Source of the DNA: JAWKZG01 sp041396125
GTDB taxonomy: Bacteria > Pseudomonadota > Gammaproteobacteria > Competibacterales > Competibacteraceae
Assembly: GCA_041396125.1 (NCBI GenBank)
Contig: JAWKZG010000019.1
Location: 1-64,000 of the forward strand
Direction of reading: 5' to 3'
Length of the DNA: 64,000 nt
Of this stretch, positions 27,257-35,830 are shown in pieces. The notes beneath the pieces are model-generated. The model was given only the letters and a program-made list of their open reading frames with translations. It had not been told where the DNA came from and ran no database searches. The position numbers and the translations under genes are program-made. Numbering within the stretch: position 1 is the stretch's first letter; each line of letters begins with the position of its first letter.

Positions 27257-28935
27257 TGGCAGCCGCACAAATGAACACCGAACTGGCGACCTGGTTGCGT
27301 GAGCTGGACGATGAATTCCTGACAGCCTGGGCCAATCGCGGTCTGCTCCGGCGCGGGCGTAAACTGGCCGAGAGTCTGCCTGCCACTCCTGCAGCAACGA
27401 CCTGCACGATTGGTCCGGACGAATGCACAGCGACACTGGACGGTCACCAGCAGACGCTGCAGGTACCGGGCGGCTTCGAGCAACTGAGCTGTTCCTGTCC
27501 GGCGGCGGTGGCCTGTCATCATCTCATCGCGTTTTTGCTGTATCTGCAAAAGCAGGCTGCCAGTGTGGTGAATGATCCGGCAGAAGCGGAGACCGGACCG
27601 CCGCCCTGGCTGAGCGATGATCTAACTGCACTGGAAAAGCAGCTCGGTAAAAGCTATTACAAGCGGGCTCAGCAATTGCTTTTGCAAGCGCCCGAGATTG
27701 AGCTGGATGACACGGCTGGTGCCTTACTGGCCAAAGTCACGGATAACGAACAGTACAGTGTGCGTATCCCGCGCTCGCTGGGTGTGCGGGCAGCAACCTG
27801 CAGTTGCAAGGCCGAACGTTGCGTGCATAAGGCGCTGGCGGTACTGGCAGCACGGCAGCAGGCCGGTCTGTACGATCCGCTGGCAGATCTGAACGAAGCA
27901 CTCAGCAGCGCGCAGTACGACGTCGTAGAGCAGTTACAAGACTGGTTACGCGAGCTGGTCGGACAGGGCAGTGCGGGCTTGTCCAGAGCTCTGCTGGAAC
28001 GCGGCGAAGCGTTGGTTACGGTGGCAAAACAGGCGGATTTCCCCTTGCTGGCGTCGCTCCTGAGCGGCTTGCTGGAACGCCTCAATGACGAACTGGCGGG
28101 GCGCTCATTTCTCCAGATGGAACAATTACGCAGTCGTCTGGCACCGCTCTGGGGACGACTTAAAGCGTTGCGGCAGACGCCTTTACCACAGTCTCTGCAG
28201 TCCCTGGCCGGCACCCATAAGCGCCATTACCGTCTGGTGCAGGAACTGGAACTGCTGGTGATCGGGGCCGAAGCCTGGCAGAGCGCGGCCGGTTTTTGCG
28301 GGTTGAGCCTGCATTGCTACGCACCCGCCAGTGGCGAGTGGTATCGGCATACCCAGGCGCGCAGTCTGCAGCAGGCCGAAGCCAGCGACTGGAGCCCGCA
28401 GCAGTGCTGGCAGCATGAAAGCTGGGGCGGGCAGCGCTTCTATAATTTGCCGCTGCGTCGTATCTGTGTTCGCCGGGGCTGGCAGAGCCGGGACAACCAA
28501 TTGTCCGGGCGCGACGGTACGCTGATCGAAAGTGACCACACGATTGTCAGTGAAACCGCACTGCCCTTGAGCACGGATTTTGCCCGTCTGCGCGCTGAGT
28601 ACGCCCGCACCATGCAGGGTGATCCGCTGCTGCCGCCTGGCCCGCAAGCGGTGGTGCTGAAAATAGCCCGCACCGAGGCACCGGTATTCGACAGTGTCAA
28701 TCAGGTCTGGTCACAGCCGCTGTACGATGCTGCCGGGCAGCCGTTGCCGGCTCGCCTGCTGCTGGCCAATGCCGCCACGGCGGCCATGCAGAAGCGGCTG
28801 GATCGGCTCTGGCGTCAGGGCAAACACTGGGATGTGTGTTTTGGCTGGCTAAGTCTGCGCGGTACAGAGCTGCAGTTGCATCCGGTCAGTCTGCGTTGTG
28901 TCGGGGAAGGAAAATGGATTCAACTGAGTTTGTAA
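27256..28935 (+). CDS. SWIM zinc-finger protein (YehQ-like) with two SWIM motifs
   Basis: The protein has 559 aa, coupled to the VWA gene by TGATG. The first SWIM motif is CSCPAAVACHH at residues 79-89 (CxC then CxH). A second, CSCKAERCVH at 182-191, has the same CxC-x4-CxH layout. SWIM motifs bind zinc and mediate DNA or protein contacts. The C-terminal two thirds (LNEALSSAQYDVVEQLQDWL; AGFCGLSLHCYAPASGEW; GQRFYNLPLRRICVRRGWQ) has no recognised catalytic motif. It is probably cytoplasmic. It likely supplies nucleic-acid or protein binding to the MoxR-VWA complex, by inference from the conserved neighbourhood. Confidence 0.8.
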   Translation: MAAAQMNTELATWLRELDDEFLTAWANRGLLRRGRKLAESLPATPAATTCTIGPDECTATLDGHQQTLQVPGGFEQLSCSCPAAVACHHLIAFLLYLQKQAASVVNDPAEAETGPPPWLSDDLTALEKQLGKSYYKRAQQLLLQAPEIELDDTAGALLAKVTDNEQYSVRIPRSLGVRAATCSCKAERCVHKALAVLAARQQAGLYDPLADLNEALSSAQYDVVEQLQDWLRELVGQGSAGLSRALLERGEALVTVAKQADFPLLASLLSGLLERLNDELAGRSFLQMEQLRSRLAPLWGRLKALRQTPLPQSLQSLAGTHKRHYRLVQELELLVIGAEAWQSAAGFCGLSLHCYAPASGEWYRHTQARSLQQAEASDWSPQQCWQHESWGGQRFYNLPLRRICVRRGWQSRDNQLSGRDGTLIESDHTIVSETALPLSTDFARLRAEYARTMQGDPLLPPGPQAVVLKIARTEAPVFDSVNQVWSQPLYDAAGQPLPARLLLANAATAAMQKRLDRLWRQGKHWDVCFGWLSLRGTELQLHPVSLRCVGEGKWIQLSL

Positions 28936-29216
28936 TGAGCGACACTCTGCAGCACTGGCTGGACAGCTGGGAGCAGTGTCTGGATCTGTGGCTGGAATGC
29001 GGCGCGGCCACGCCCAGTCCACAGGCACGGCAGCGTTTGCAGGACTGGGCCGAGCTCAGCGCCAGCGCCGGCTGGCATGAGGTGCAGGCGCTGGCGGCGG
29101 TGCTGCTGGACAATAGCGCTGCGGCGACAGCGAAAGCCGATGCGTTGCTGGATCTGCTGAGCTGGCAGCAATGTACGCGGCGGATTATCGAGGCGAACCA
29201 GCTGCAAACCGGCTAG
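28914..29216 (+). CDS. Small helical protein, last gene of the MoxR-VWA block
   Basis: The protein has 100 aa from the ATG at 28914, preceded by GGGGAAGG; an ATG at 28935 directly on the SWIM stop is the alternative (93 aa). It is acidic, Trp- and Leu-rich and predicted all helical (HWLDSWEQCLDLWLEC, WHEVQALAAVLLDN, ALLDLLSWQQCTRRI). No family was recognised. It overlaps the SWIM gene by 22 bp and closes the block, so it is probably a subunit or adaptor. Codon use and composition match the neighbours. Confidence 0.65.
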   Translation: MDSTEFVMSDTLQHWLDSWEQCLDLWLECGAATPSPQARQRLQDWAELSASAGWHEVQALAAVLLDNSAAATAKADALLDLLSWQQCTRRIIEANQLQTG

Positions 29217-29251
29217 GCGAGCATGTTTCGGTGTTGACCATACTGCACGGC

Positions 29252-30106
29252 TTATACTGTGCTGCCTGAGGTGGCCTGGGCCGGTCGGATTTCACGTAGA
29301 TACGCCCCCGGTGTGGTGCCCAATTGTCGCCGGAACATGGCGATGAACGCTGATGCGGACTCATAGCCCAGGGTCAGCGCAATTTCCGTCACGCTCTGGC
29401 CCTGTTCCAGCAGAGCCAGCGATAACAGCATCCGCAGGCGCTGCCGCCACTGGTTGAAATTCAGTCCGGTTTCTTTAATCAGCAAACGGCTCAGGCTGCG
29501 TGCCGACAGTCCCAGCCAGTCAGCCCAGGCGGTCACCGGACGATTATCGGCCGGATCGTGTTGCAGGGCATCGAGCAGACGCTGCAGGCGCGGTTCCTGC
29601 GAGACTGGCAGATGCAGTGCCGGTCGCTGCTGACGCTGCAGCAAGTACACCAGAAAACGAATATACGCATCCTGTGCGGCGACCTCGGCATGTTCCAGTT
29701 CAGGCGCATGCAGGATCATCTCGCGCAGCAATTGATCCACCCCCAGCACGACCACTTGAGCCGGCAGATCCGAAGTGTAGCTGTCATCGAGATAAAGACT
29801 GCGAAAGCGCGTTTCCTGCCAGCAGGATACTTCGTGACTGACTGCGGACGGAATCCACAAAGCCCGCTGCGGCGGCACCACAAACAGGCCGTCCGGGGTG
29901 ACGACCGTAAGAATACCGTCGCTGGCAAAACACACCTGTCCCCAGGGATGCTGATGGCTGACAAAACGAAAGCGTGGCAGTAAATCGCTGAATCGCGCCA
30001 CAACCGGCATTTCCAGCTGGCACAAAGGGCGTAAAGCAGATTGTCCGTTTTGAGCTATCATTTGTCTGACTAAGGAGAGATGGACATTCAGTATCCTTGT
30101 TAACAT
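29252..30106 (-). CDS. AraC family transcriptional regulator
   Basis: The protein has ~284 aa from the ATG at 30106, which has an ACAGG upstream; ATGs at 30136 and 30061 are alternatives, so the N-terminus is uncertain. Residues ~30-130 are a cupin-like sensing domain (HQHPWGQVCFASDGILTVVTPDG; WIPSAVSHEVSC). The C-terminal ~100 residues contain two helix-turn-helix units: DWLGLSARSLSRLLIKETGLNFNQWRQRLR and VTEIALTLGYESASAFIAMFRRQLG. The effector is unknown. It is divergent from a major facilitator gene whose start lies ~34 bp away, so it probably controls that transporter. Confidence 0.88.
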   Translation of the reverse strand: MLTRILNVHLSLVRQMIAQNGQSALRPLCQLEMPVVARFSDLLPRFRFVSHQHPWGQVCFASDGILTVVTPDGLFVVPPQRALWIPSAVSHEVSCWQETRFRSLYLDDSYTSDLPAQVVVLGVDQLLREMILHAPELEHAEVAAQDAYIRFLVYLLQRQQRPALHLPVSQEPRLQRLLDALQHDPADNRPVTAWADWLGLSARSLSRLLIKETGLNFNQWRQRLRMLLSLALLEQGQSVTEIALTLGYESASAFIAMFRRQLGTTPGAYLREIRPAQATSGSTV

Positions 30107-30139
30107 GGCAACCTGTCCAGTTTCCATCAGGTTCAAGCC

Positions 30140-31333
30140 ATGACTTTTCCCAAATTATCCCGCAATCCACCGCTATTGCTGCTGTTGATGACGGTGATCT
30201 CGGCGGGCGGTTTCGCGCTCTGGCATGCTTTGCTGAATAATTTTGCGGTTGAAGCCGCGCAGTTCACCGGGGCCGAAATCGGTATTCTGCAAAGTCTGCG
30301 CGAGATCCCCGGATTTCTGGCCTTCACTACCGTGTTTGTGCTGTTGCTGATCACCGAACAGCGCTTTGCATTGGTCTCGCTGCTGCTGCTGGGGGCCGGG
30401 ATTGCGTTGACCGGGGTGTTTCCCACCGTGCTGGGGCTTTACTGCACCACGGTATTGATGTCTATCGGGTTTCATTATTTCGAAACGCTGAGCAGCTCGC
30501 TCACGCTGCAATGGACGCCGAAAGAGCATACGGCGGCATTTATGGGCAAACTGGTGGCGGCTCGCTCGCTGGCCTCACTGGCTGTATTTGCGGTGCTGTG
30601 GCTGGCGCTGGAATGGGCGCAGATGGATTATGTCTGGCTGTACCTGGTGGCAGGCGGCGGTGCGGTAGTGGCCGCGCTGATCCTGTGGATCGGCTTTCCG
30701 CAATTTCCGCAGGCGGTGACACAACATAAGCATATTGTACTGCGTTCGCGCTATTGGTTGTATTACCTGCTGACGTTCATGAGCGGTGCGCGGCGGCAGA
30801 TTTTCATTGTTTTTGCCGGTTTTCTGATGGTCGAGAAATTCGGCTATTCGGCGGCTGATATCACGCTGCTGTATCTGCTCAATCATTTGCTGAGTCTGTT
30901 TCTGGCACCACGCATTGGCGCGCTGGTAGGAAAAATCGGCGAGCGTCGCGCACTGACGCTGGAATATATCGGTCTGGTAGTGGTGTTCAGCGGCTACGCC
31001 TTTGCCAGCAGCGCGTATGTCGCCGCAACGCTATATGTCATCGACCATGTGTTCTTCGCGCTCGCCATCGCGATCAAAACCTATTTCCAGAAAATCGCCG
31101 ATCCGCGCGATATTGCAGCAACCGCCAGTGTCAGCTTCACGATCAGCCATATCGCTGCCGTATTTATTCCGGTCCTGTTCGGGCTGATCTGGCTGCAATC
31201 GCCCGCACTGGTGTTCTTGCTGGGAGCGGCAATGGCAGTGGTGTCGTTATTATTGAGCCGCCTGATTCCCGACGAGCCCATGGCCGGCCAGGAAATACGG
31301 CGCTGGCCGATTGCCCTGAGCGCCCGCGCTTAG
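30140..31333 (+). CDS. Major facilitator superfamily transporter
   Basis: The protein has 397 aa with about 12 hydrophobic helices in two sets of six (first set ~residues 13-185, second ~205-380). The central LVGKIGERRALTLEY (~residue 275) resembles the loop 8-9 conserved motif of MFS carriers. No signal peptide precedes helix 1. It may export a drug-like compound or carry a nutrient. Its divergent position beside an AraC regulator implies inducible expression. No substrate can be read. Confidence 0.85.
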   Translation: MTFPKLSRNPPLLLLLMTVISAGGFALWHALLNNFAVEAAQFTGAEIGILQSLREIPGFLAFTTVFVLLLITEQRFALVSLLLLGAGIALTGVFPTVLGLYCTTVLMSIGFHYFETLSSSLTLQWTPKEHTAAFMGKLVAARSLASLAVFAVLWLALEWAQMDYVWLYLVAGGGAVVAALILWIGFPQFPQAVTQHKHIVLRSRYWLYYLLTFMSGARRQIFIVFAGFLMVEKFGYSAADITLLYLLNHLLSLFLAPRIGALVGKIGERRALTLEYIGLVVVFSGYAFASSAYVAATLYVIDHVFFALAIAIKTYFQKIADPRDIAATASVSFTISHIAAVFIPVLFGLIWLQSPALVFLLGAAMAVVSLLLSRLIPDEPMAGQEIRRWPIALSARA

Positions 31334-31393
31334 AATCTTTTTAACGCTTACTATGTCTTTTCGTTGTTGAGACCTCATGTCAAGGCATTACAA

Positions 31394-31525
31394 GTGAATT
31401 CCATAGTTCAGATAGATGAAAAGGATTGGGAGGAAATAGCTGCGTCTGTCTATATCGCTGTATTGCCTTTCTCCGCTGATGAACTTGAAAAAAAATATGG
31501 ACTAAAGATATATACGATCGCTTGA
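31394..31525 (+). CDS. Possible 43-aa ORF of unknown function
   Basis: A GTG-started reading frame encodes MNSIVQIDEKDWEEIAASV and continues with VLPFSADELEKKYGLKIY. It is charged, with a helical look and no obvious family. There is no good ribosome-binding site. It lies in a 258-bp gap and is AT-richer than its neighbours. It could be a short real gene, the relic of a longer one, or chance. Confidence 0.22.
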   Translation: MNSIVQIDEKDWEEIAASVYIAVLPFSADELEKKYGLKIYTIA

Positions 31526-31591
31526 TATTCACAAGCTCGCTCGGTTTATAGCAACATCAGACCCCAGACCAAACCAACAAGGAGCCATCCA

Positions 31592-31992
31592 GTGAAACAA
31601 TCCCTTGGTCTTGTATCGCTGGTGGTTCGCGACTACGACGAAGCACTTGCGTTTTTCGTTGGCAAGTTAGGCTTCAGGCTGGTCGAGGATACTTTCGTTC
31701 CGGAACAATCCAAGCGCTGGGTCGTTGTTTCTCCACCGGGTGCGGTTGAGTCAAAATTACTGCTTGCGAGAGCATCGACCTCTGAGCAGCAGTCGCGTAT
31801 TGGCGCTCAAACGGGTGGTCGCGTATTTCTTTTTCTGTATACAGATGATTTCTGGCGTGATTACGAGTTCTACAAATCCAAAGGCGTCGAATTTGTCCGA
31901 GAGCCAAAGAAGAACCCTATGGTACGGTAGCCGTATTTCTGGATCTGTATGGCAATATGTGGGATTTACTCCAGCCAAATCAGCGGACTTGA
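31592..31992 (+). CDS. VOC/glyoxalase family protein with a late frameshift
   Basis: About 133 aa if read through one missing base. The first 107 residues (LGLVSLVVRDYDEALAFFVGKLGFRL; GGRVFLFLYTDDFWRDYEFYKSKGVEFV) are a normal VOC fold. The frame then breaks at an AAA run near 31915; in the next frame EPYGTVAVFLDLYGNMWDLLQP continues to the TGA at 31992. The VFLDLYGNMWDLLQP end carries the usual conserved D-x-x-G-N-x-x-x-L pattern. An A added to the homopolymer restores the whole protein. A GGAG ribosome-binding site precedes the start. Substrate unknown. Confidence 0.78.
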
Positions 31993-32098
31993 AGCCACGT
32001 CATGAGCAAACGTAGCCCGGATAAAGTGAAACGGCATCCGGGTCACTTCTGCTGCCCCGTCGTGCCGCAAACTAACTTTCAGCATCGAGGAAAACAGA

Positions 32099-32527
32099 AT
32101 GAGTTCGAGTATTGAAGCTAAAGGCAGTTGTCTTTGTGGTGCCGTAGAAATCAAGGCACAGTCAATGAACACAGATGTCGGTGCCTGTCATTGCAGTACG
32201 TGCAGGAAATGGACCGGTGGGCCACTGTTAGCGGTTGATTGCACCAGTGATGTCAGTATTTCAGGAGAAGAAAATATTACGATCTATGATTCATCAGAGT
32301 GGGCTGAACGAGGGTTTTGTTCGAAGTGTGGTACCCATTTGTTTTACCGGCTGAAAGCGAATAATCAGTATTTTGTGCCTGTCGGTTTTTTTGATGTTGG
32401 CGAGGGCGTGCATCTTGGGCATCAAATATTCACTGACGAAAAACCTGACTACTATGCGTTTTCAAATAAAACCAAGAATATGACAGGCGCAGAAGTCTTC
32501 GCAGCATTTGCCGGTGAGCAAACGTAA
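32099..32527 (+). CDS. GFA (glutathione-dependent formaldehyde-activating-like, CENP-V fold) family protein
   Basis: The protein has 142 aa with the zinc-ligand pattern of the GFA fold: CLCGAV (residues ~11-16), ACHCSTCRKWTGGP (~29-42) and GFCSKCGTHLFYR (~74-86). These supply the structural and catalytic zinc cysteines. The family includes enzymes proposed to accelerate glutathione-formaldehyde adduct formation and many of unknown role. It stands between a VOC protein and a LysE transporter with short gaps. Confidence 0.87.
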   Translation: MSSSIEAKGSCLCGAVEIKAQSMNTDVGACHCSTCRKWTGGPLLAVDCTSDVSISGEENITIYDSSEWAERGFCSKCGTHLFYRLKANNQYFVPVGFFDVGEGVHLGHQIFTDEKPDYYAFSNKTKNMTGAEVFAAFAGEQT

Positions 32528-32580
32528 TCTGGAGGCTGTTGTCCGGATGCTGCATTTACTCGTTGAAGACATAAACAAAA

Positions 32581-33219
32581 ATGTTTGAATACACCCTGGT
32601 GCATTGGGGCACTTTTCTGACAGCGGCTGTTCTGCTGAATCTCTCACCCGGTCCTGATTTCGCGTTTATCCTTGCGCAGACGGCAAGACACGGCCGACGT
32701 TCCGGTTTTGCTGCGATGTTCGGGATATGGACCGGTGCGTTTCTGCATGTATTGCTCGCCGCCCTTGGTTTATCTGCAATCCTTGCCACGTCAGCAACGG
32801 CATTTGTCATCGTCAAGTGGATCGGTGCTGCTTACCTCATTTGGCTGGGATGGCAGGCGTTGCGTTCCAGGGGTGCGTCATATGCACCGGCCGCAGGCAC
32901 AACGAAGCCAGGAAATATAAAGATATTTCGGCAGGGTGTTTTGGTCTCCGCATTAAATCCGAAAGTTGCGGTCTTCTTCCTGGCGTTTCTTCCCCAGTTT
33001 GTAGAAGAGGGCGCCGGCCCGGCTGGGGCACAGCTTTTTCTCCACGGTTTCCTCATTATTGTGATCGCCGCGTTTATAGAGCCGCCGCTGGTTATCCTGG
33101 GTGCCAGGTTGACGCGCTATCTGAACCAAAATCCTCGTATAGCAACACGGCTGGACCGGGGGCTGGGAGCGCTGTTTATCGGTCTGGGGGTTCGCCTTGC
33201 GCTGAGTGAGAAAACATGA
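32581..33219 (+). CDS. LysE/RhtB family amino-acid exporter
   Basis: The protein has 212 aa with six membrane helices. The N-terminal NLSPGPDFAFILAQTARHGRRSGFAAMFGIWTG matches the RhtB signature (NxxPGPxxxxxxxxxxxxGxxxG), and LVSALNPKVAVFFLAFLPQFV is the second family hallmark. It exports amino acids or related amines across the inner membrane. The alanine dehydrogenase gene lies 245 bp downstream on the same strand, which would fit amino-acid overflow, but a shared transcript is not shown. Confidence 0.88.
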   Translation: MFEYTLVHWGTFLTAAVLLNLSPGPDFAFILAQTARHGRRSGFAAMFGIWTGAFLHVLLAALGLSAILATSATAFVIVKWIGAAYLIWLGWQALRSRGASYAPAAGTTKPGNIKIFRQGVLVSALNPKVAVFFLAFLPQFVEEGAGPAGAQLFLHGFLIIVIAAFIEPPLVILGARLTRYLNQNPRIATRLDRGLGALFIGLGVRLALSEKT

Positions 33220-33464
33220 AACTCGTACTCCGCATTACTGCAAGGCATTAGCAGATACCTGAGAGGGAAAATGGTTTTCTATTGGCCAGATAATGTGCTG
33301 TAGCCCAGCGTAACGAGGCCATAAAAGATCCTGCGGGTAAGGCAGAAACGCAGTGAATCTGGTCTGATGTTTCTGGCTATTCTGGCGTTATCTCTCTCTG
33401 GACAGGTGGCTGAACAAAAGCGCATTGTAAAGATGTCTGTTCTTAGACCACCAGGAGAACCATC

Positions 33465-34583
33465 ATGTTGATTGGCGTCCCGAAAGAGATTAAAAACCAC
33501 GAATATCGTGTGGGTTTAGCGCCTGCCAGCGTGCGCGAAGTCGTGCACCATGGCCATCAGGTTATCGTCGAACACAATGCGGGTGTGGGCATCGGCGCTG
33601 CCGATGCGCAATACGAAGCGGCCGGTGCGAGCATCATCGCTGCTGCCGCCGATATTTTTGCCCGTGCTGACATGATCGTTAAAGTCAAGGAACCGCTGGC
33701 CTCTGAGCGCAAAATGCTGCGGTCGGGACAGATTTTATTCACTTATCTGCATTTGGCCCCTGATCCTGCCCAGACCAAAGATCTGATCGACTCGGATGCG
33801 GTCTGTATCGCGTATGAGACGGTAACATCGTCCATGGGTGGTTTGCCGCTGCTGGCGCCGATGTCCAAGGTGGCCGGGCGGATGGCGATCCAGGCCGGGG
33901 CGTATTGCCTGGAACAGCCGCATGGTGGTCTGGGTATGCTGCTCGGCGGCGTACCCGGTGTTGATCCGGCCAAAGTGGTGATTTTGGGGGCCGGTGTTGT
34001 GGGCACGCACGCGGCGCATATTGCCATTGGTATGGGAGCGGATGTGTGGGTGGTCGATCGCAATACTGATGTTTTGGAATCGCACTGGAAGCAATTTGGC
34101 CGCGCTACCAATACGGTCTATTCCACGCGGGAAGCCGTCGAGCAGCATGTACTGATGGCCGATCTGGTCATCGGCGGGGTGCTGATTCCCGGTGCTGCCG
34201 CGCCCAAACTGGTTACGCGCGATATGGTCAAGCACATGAAACCCGGTGCAGTGGTGGTCGATGTGGCGATTGATCAGGGCGGCTGCTTCGAGACTTCACA
34301 CCCGACGACGCACGCCGAGCCCACCTATGTGGTGGACGATGTGGTGCATTACTGCGTGGCCAATATGCCGGGTGGTGTGCCGCGTACTTCGACCTTTGCA
34401 CTCAATAACGTCACCTTGCCGCATGTGCTGAATTTGGCCAACAAGGGTTATCGGCAAGCGCTGCAAGATGATCCGCACTTGCGCGCCGGCCTGAATATAC
34501 ACCGGGGCGCGGTAACGCATGTCGAAGTCGCCCGCGATCTGGGCTATGACTACGTCGAGCCGTTGCAGGCTATCGGGGGCTGA
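33465..34583 (+). CDS. ald: Alanine dehydrogenase
   Basis: The protein has 372 aa, the usual length. It opens MLIGVPKEIKNHEYRVGL, the family start with the pyruvate-binding Arg. Lys in IVKVKEPLASE (~residue 75) and His in FTYLHLA (~96) are the catalytic pair. The NAD fold follows at VVILGAGVVGTHAAHIAIGMGA (~170-191), then GGVLIPGAAAPKLVTRDMVKHMKPGAVVVDVAIDQGG. The enzyme interconverts L-alanine and pyruvate plus ammonia with NAD, feeding alanine carbon into central metabolism. AGGAGAA precedes the ATG. Confidence 0.95.
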   Translation: MLIGVPKEIKNHEYRVGLAPASVREVVHHGHQVIVEHNAGVGIGAADAQYEAAGASIIAAAADIFARADMIVKVKEPLASERKMLRSGQILFTYLHLAPDPAQTKDLIDSDAVCIAYETVTSSMGGLPLLAPMSKVAGRMAIQAGAYCLEQPHGGLGMLLGGVPGVDPAKVVILGAGVVGTHAAHIAIGMGADVWVVDRNTDVLESHWKQFGRATNTVYSTREAVEQHVLMADLVIGGVLIPGAAAPKLVTRDMVKHMKPGAVVVDVAIDQGGCFETSHPTTHAEPTYVVDDVVHYCVANMPGGVPRTSTFALNNVTLPHVLNLANKGYRQALQDDPHLRAGLNIHRGAVTHVEVARDLGYDYVEPLQAIGG

Positions 34584-34668
34584 TTTGCTCCCAGTGGGGT
34601 GATTCAGTAGAGAATTTGAAAAGCAGTGCTGAAATCGTCAATCTGATCCCGCTCAAAGCGCAGGCCTA

Positions 34669-35055
34669 TTTCGCGAAAGTCTGTACTACCGGCTGCATGT
34701 GATACCGGTTTGCATGCTGCCCTTGCGAGAACGCGAGCATGACGTATTATTGGCCGAGTATTTCCTGGCGCGTTATGCCAGCGAAGGGGGCCGACCTGCG
34801 ATGCGGCTCAGTACCGAGGTCAGGCAGGTCATGCTGGATTATGCCTGGCCAGGCAATGTACGGAAGTTGCAAAATATTATCCGCCAGACTGTGGTACTTA
34901 CAGACATGTTGCCAGCGGCTATCCGCGAATCTGAGGCAAGCAGCGGTCCTGCTGAATGTGAGTTCATCAACGACTTACCGCAAGCGCCAGGCCTGGGAAA
35001 ACACACCGGGTTGTGCATGTACGCCGGTACATTCACTGGCTGTGCATGCGGTTAA
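34669..35055 (+). pseudogene. Sigma-54-dependent activator relic (end of AAA+ domain only)
   Basis: The frame starting at 34669 gives FRESLYYRLHVIPVCMLPLREREHDVLLAEYFLARY and then RLSTEVRQVMLDYAWPGNVRKLQNIIRQTVVL. This is the C-terminal third of an NtrC-type ATPase domain (RxDLYYRLxVxxxxLPPLRER, WPGNVREL). No Walker motifs, GAFTGA loop or clear DNA-binding domain are present around it, and there is no plausible start upstream. It is a remnant of a larger regulator. The ends to either side (34584-34668 and 35056-35144) hold nothing recognisable. Confidence 0.8.
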
Positions 35056-35144
35056 CCGTGGATTCAGCCGTACCGTGCGATGATGGATTATTCTGCTACA
35101 GTATCTCAATTATCAGTTTAACGCCTTACCATTAGGGGTGATGT

Positions 35145-35735
35145 ATGACGCGATGGATTTTTCTCTTACTGATGTTCTGGACGACCTCGTCCCTGGCTTT
35201 ATACCAATGTGAAAACGAAGCTGGTGTGCTGACTTTCCGCGATACGCCATGTCCTTCCACACCCACCAGTGATGGGGGGCGGAATCGCGCCAAATTCCGC
35301 GTCAGTGCGGAATCTGCCAAACTGGCAACCCAAATCCGGCTCGGCATGCCGGTGGGAGAAATCATCAGGCTATTGGGCCAGCCGATTGATTCAGCTGTCC
35401 ATGAAGACAACGCCTGGTACCGGTTCCGCATATCAGTGGCCGAAGGGCAGGGCGTTTATCAGGTCGATCTGTATACCCTGAAAGACCGCATTACCAGTAT
35501 TGCGGATGATTACCGGCGCTTATGGGCGCGGGGTAAAATATGGCGTGGATTGACGTATGAAGATGTCCTGTGGACCTGGGGTGAGCCGACCGAACACAGT
35601 GAAGAAACCACCGACGAAGGCTTGAAGCGCACCCTGGTTTACGACTCCAAAACTAAATTTGGCAGCCTGGATACCGTATATCTGCTTAATGATAAAGTGG
35701 ATATCATCGAATACGGTACCAGCAGCGTTAAGTAA
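35145..35735 (+). CDS. Exported DUF4124-type small protein
   Basis: The protein has 196 aa with a signal peptide (residues 1-~18, MTRWIFLLLMFWTTSSLA). Next comes a DUF4124-like stretch (YQCENEAGVLTFRDTPCP), which has two cysteines. Two similar segments follow: IRLGMPVGEIIRLLGQPIDS (~63-82) and WRGLTYEDVLWTWGEPTEHS (~130-149), each with the GMxxxEVxxxxGxP pattern seen in BamE/SmpA-like envelope domains. It is probably periplasmic; a role is not known. It has its own ribosome-binding site (AGGGGTGA) and a monocistronic look. Confidence 0.7.
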   Translation: MTRWIFLLLMFWTTSSLALYQCENEAGVLTFRDTPCPSTPTSDGGRNRAKFRVSAESAKLATQIRLGMPVGEIIRLLGQPIDSAVHEDNAWYRFRISVAEGQGVYQVDLYTLKDRITSIADDYRRLWARGKIWRGLTYEDVLWTWGEPTEHSEETTDEGLKRTLVYDSKTKFGSLDTVYLLNDKVDIIEYGTSSVK

Positions 35736-35830
35736 TTCGGCAGGTGCAGGCTCCTGCTGCGGGGCTGGAGACTTGTGTCAAGAAGTCATCCAGCCCATAA
35801 CTTGCCGGCGGCCCAGGTTCAGAGACTGTT

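Noticed and set aside
33220..33464. Glycine-type riboswitch before ald
   Set aside because: The spacer has some GAGAGG-like pieces but not the ordered, conserved cores of that class.
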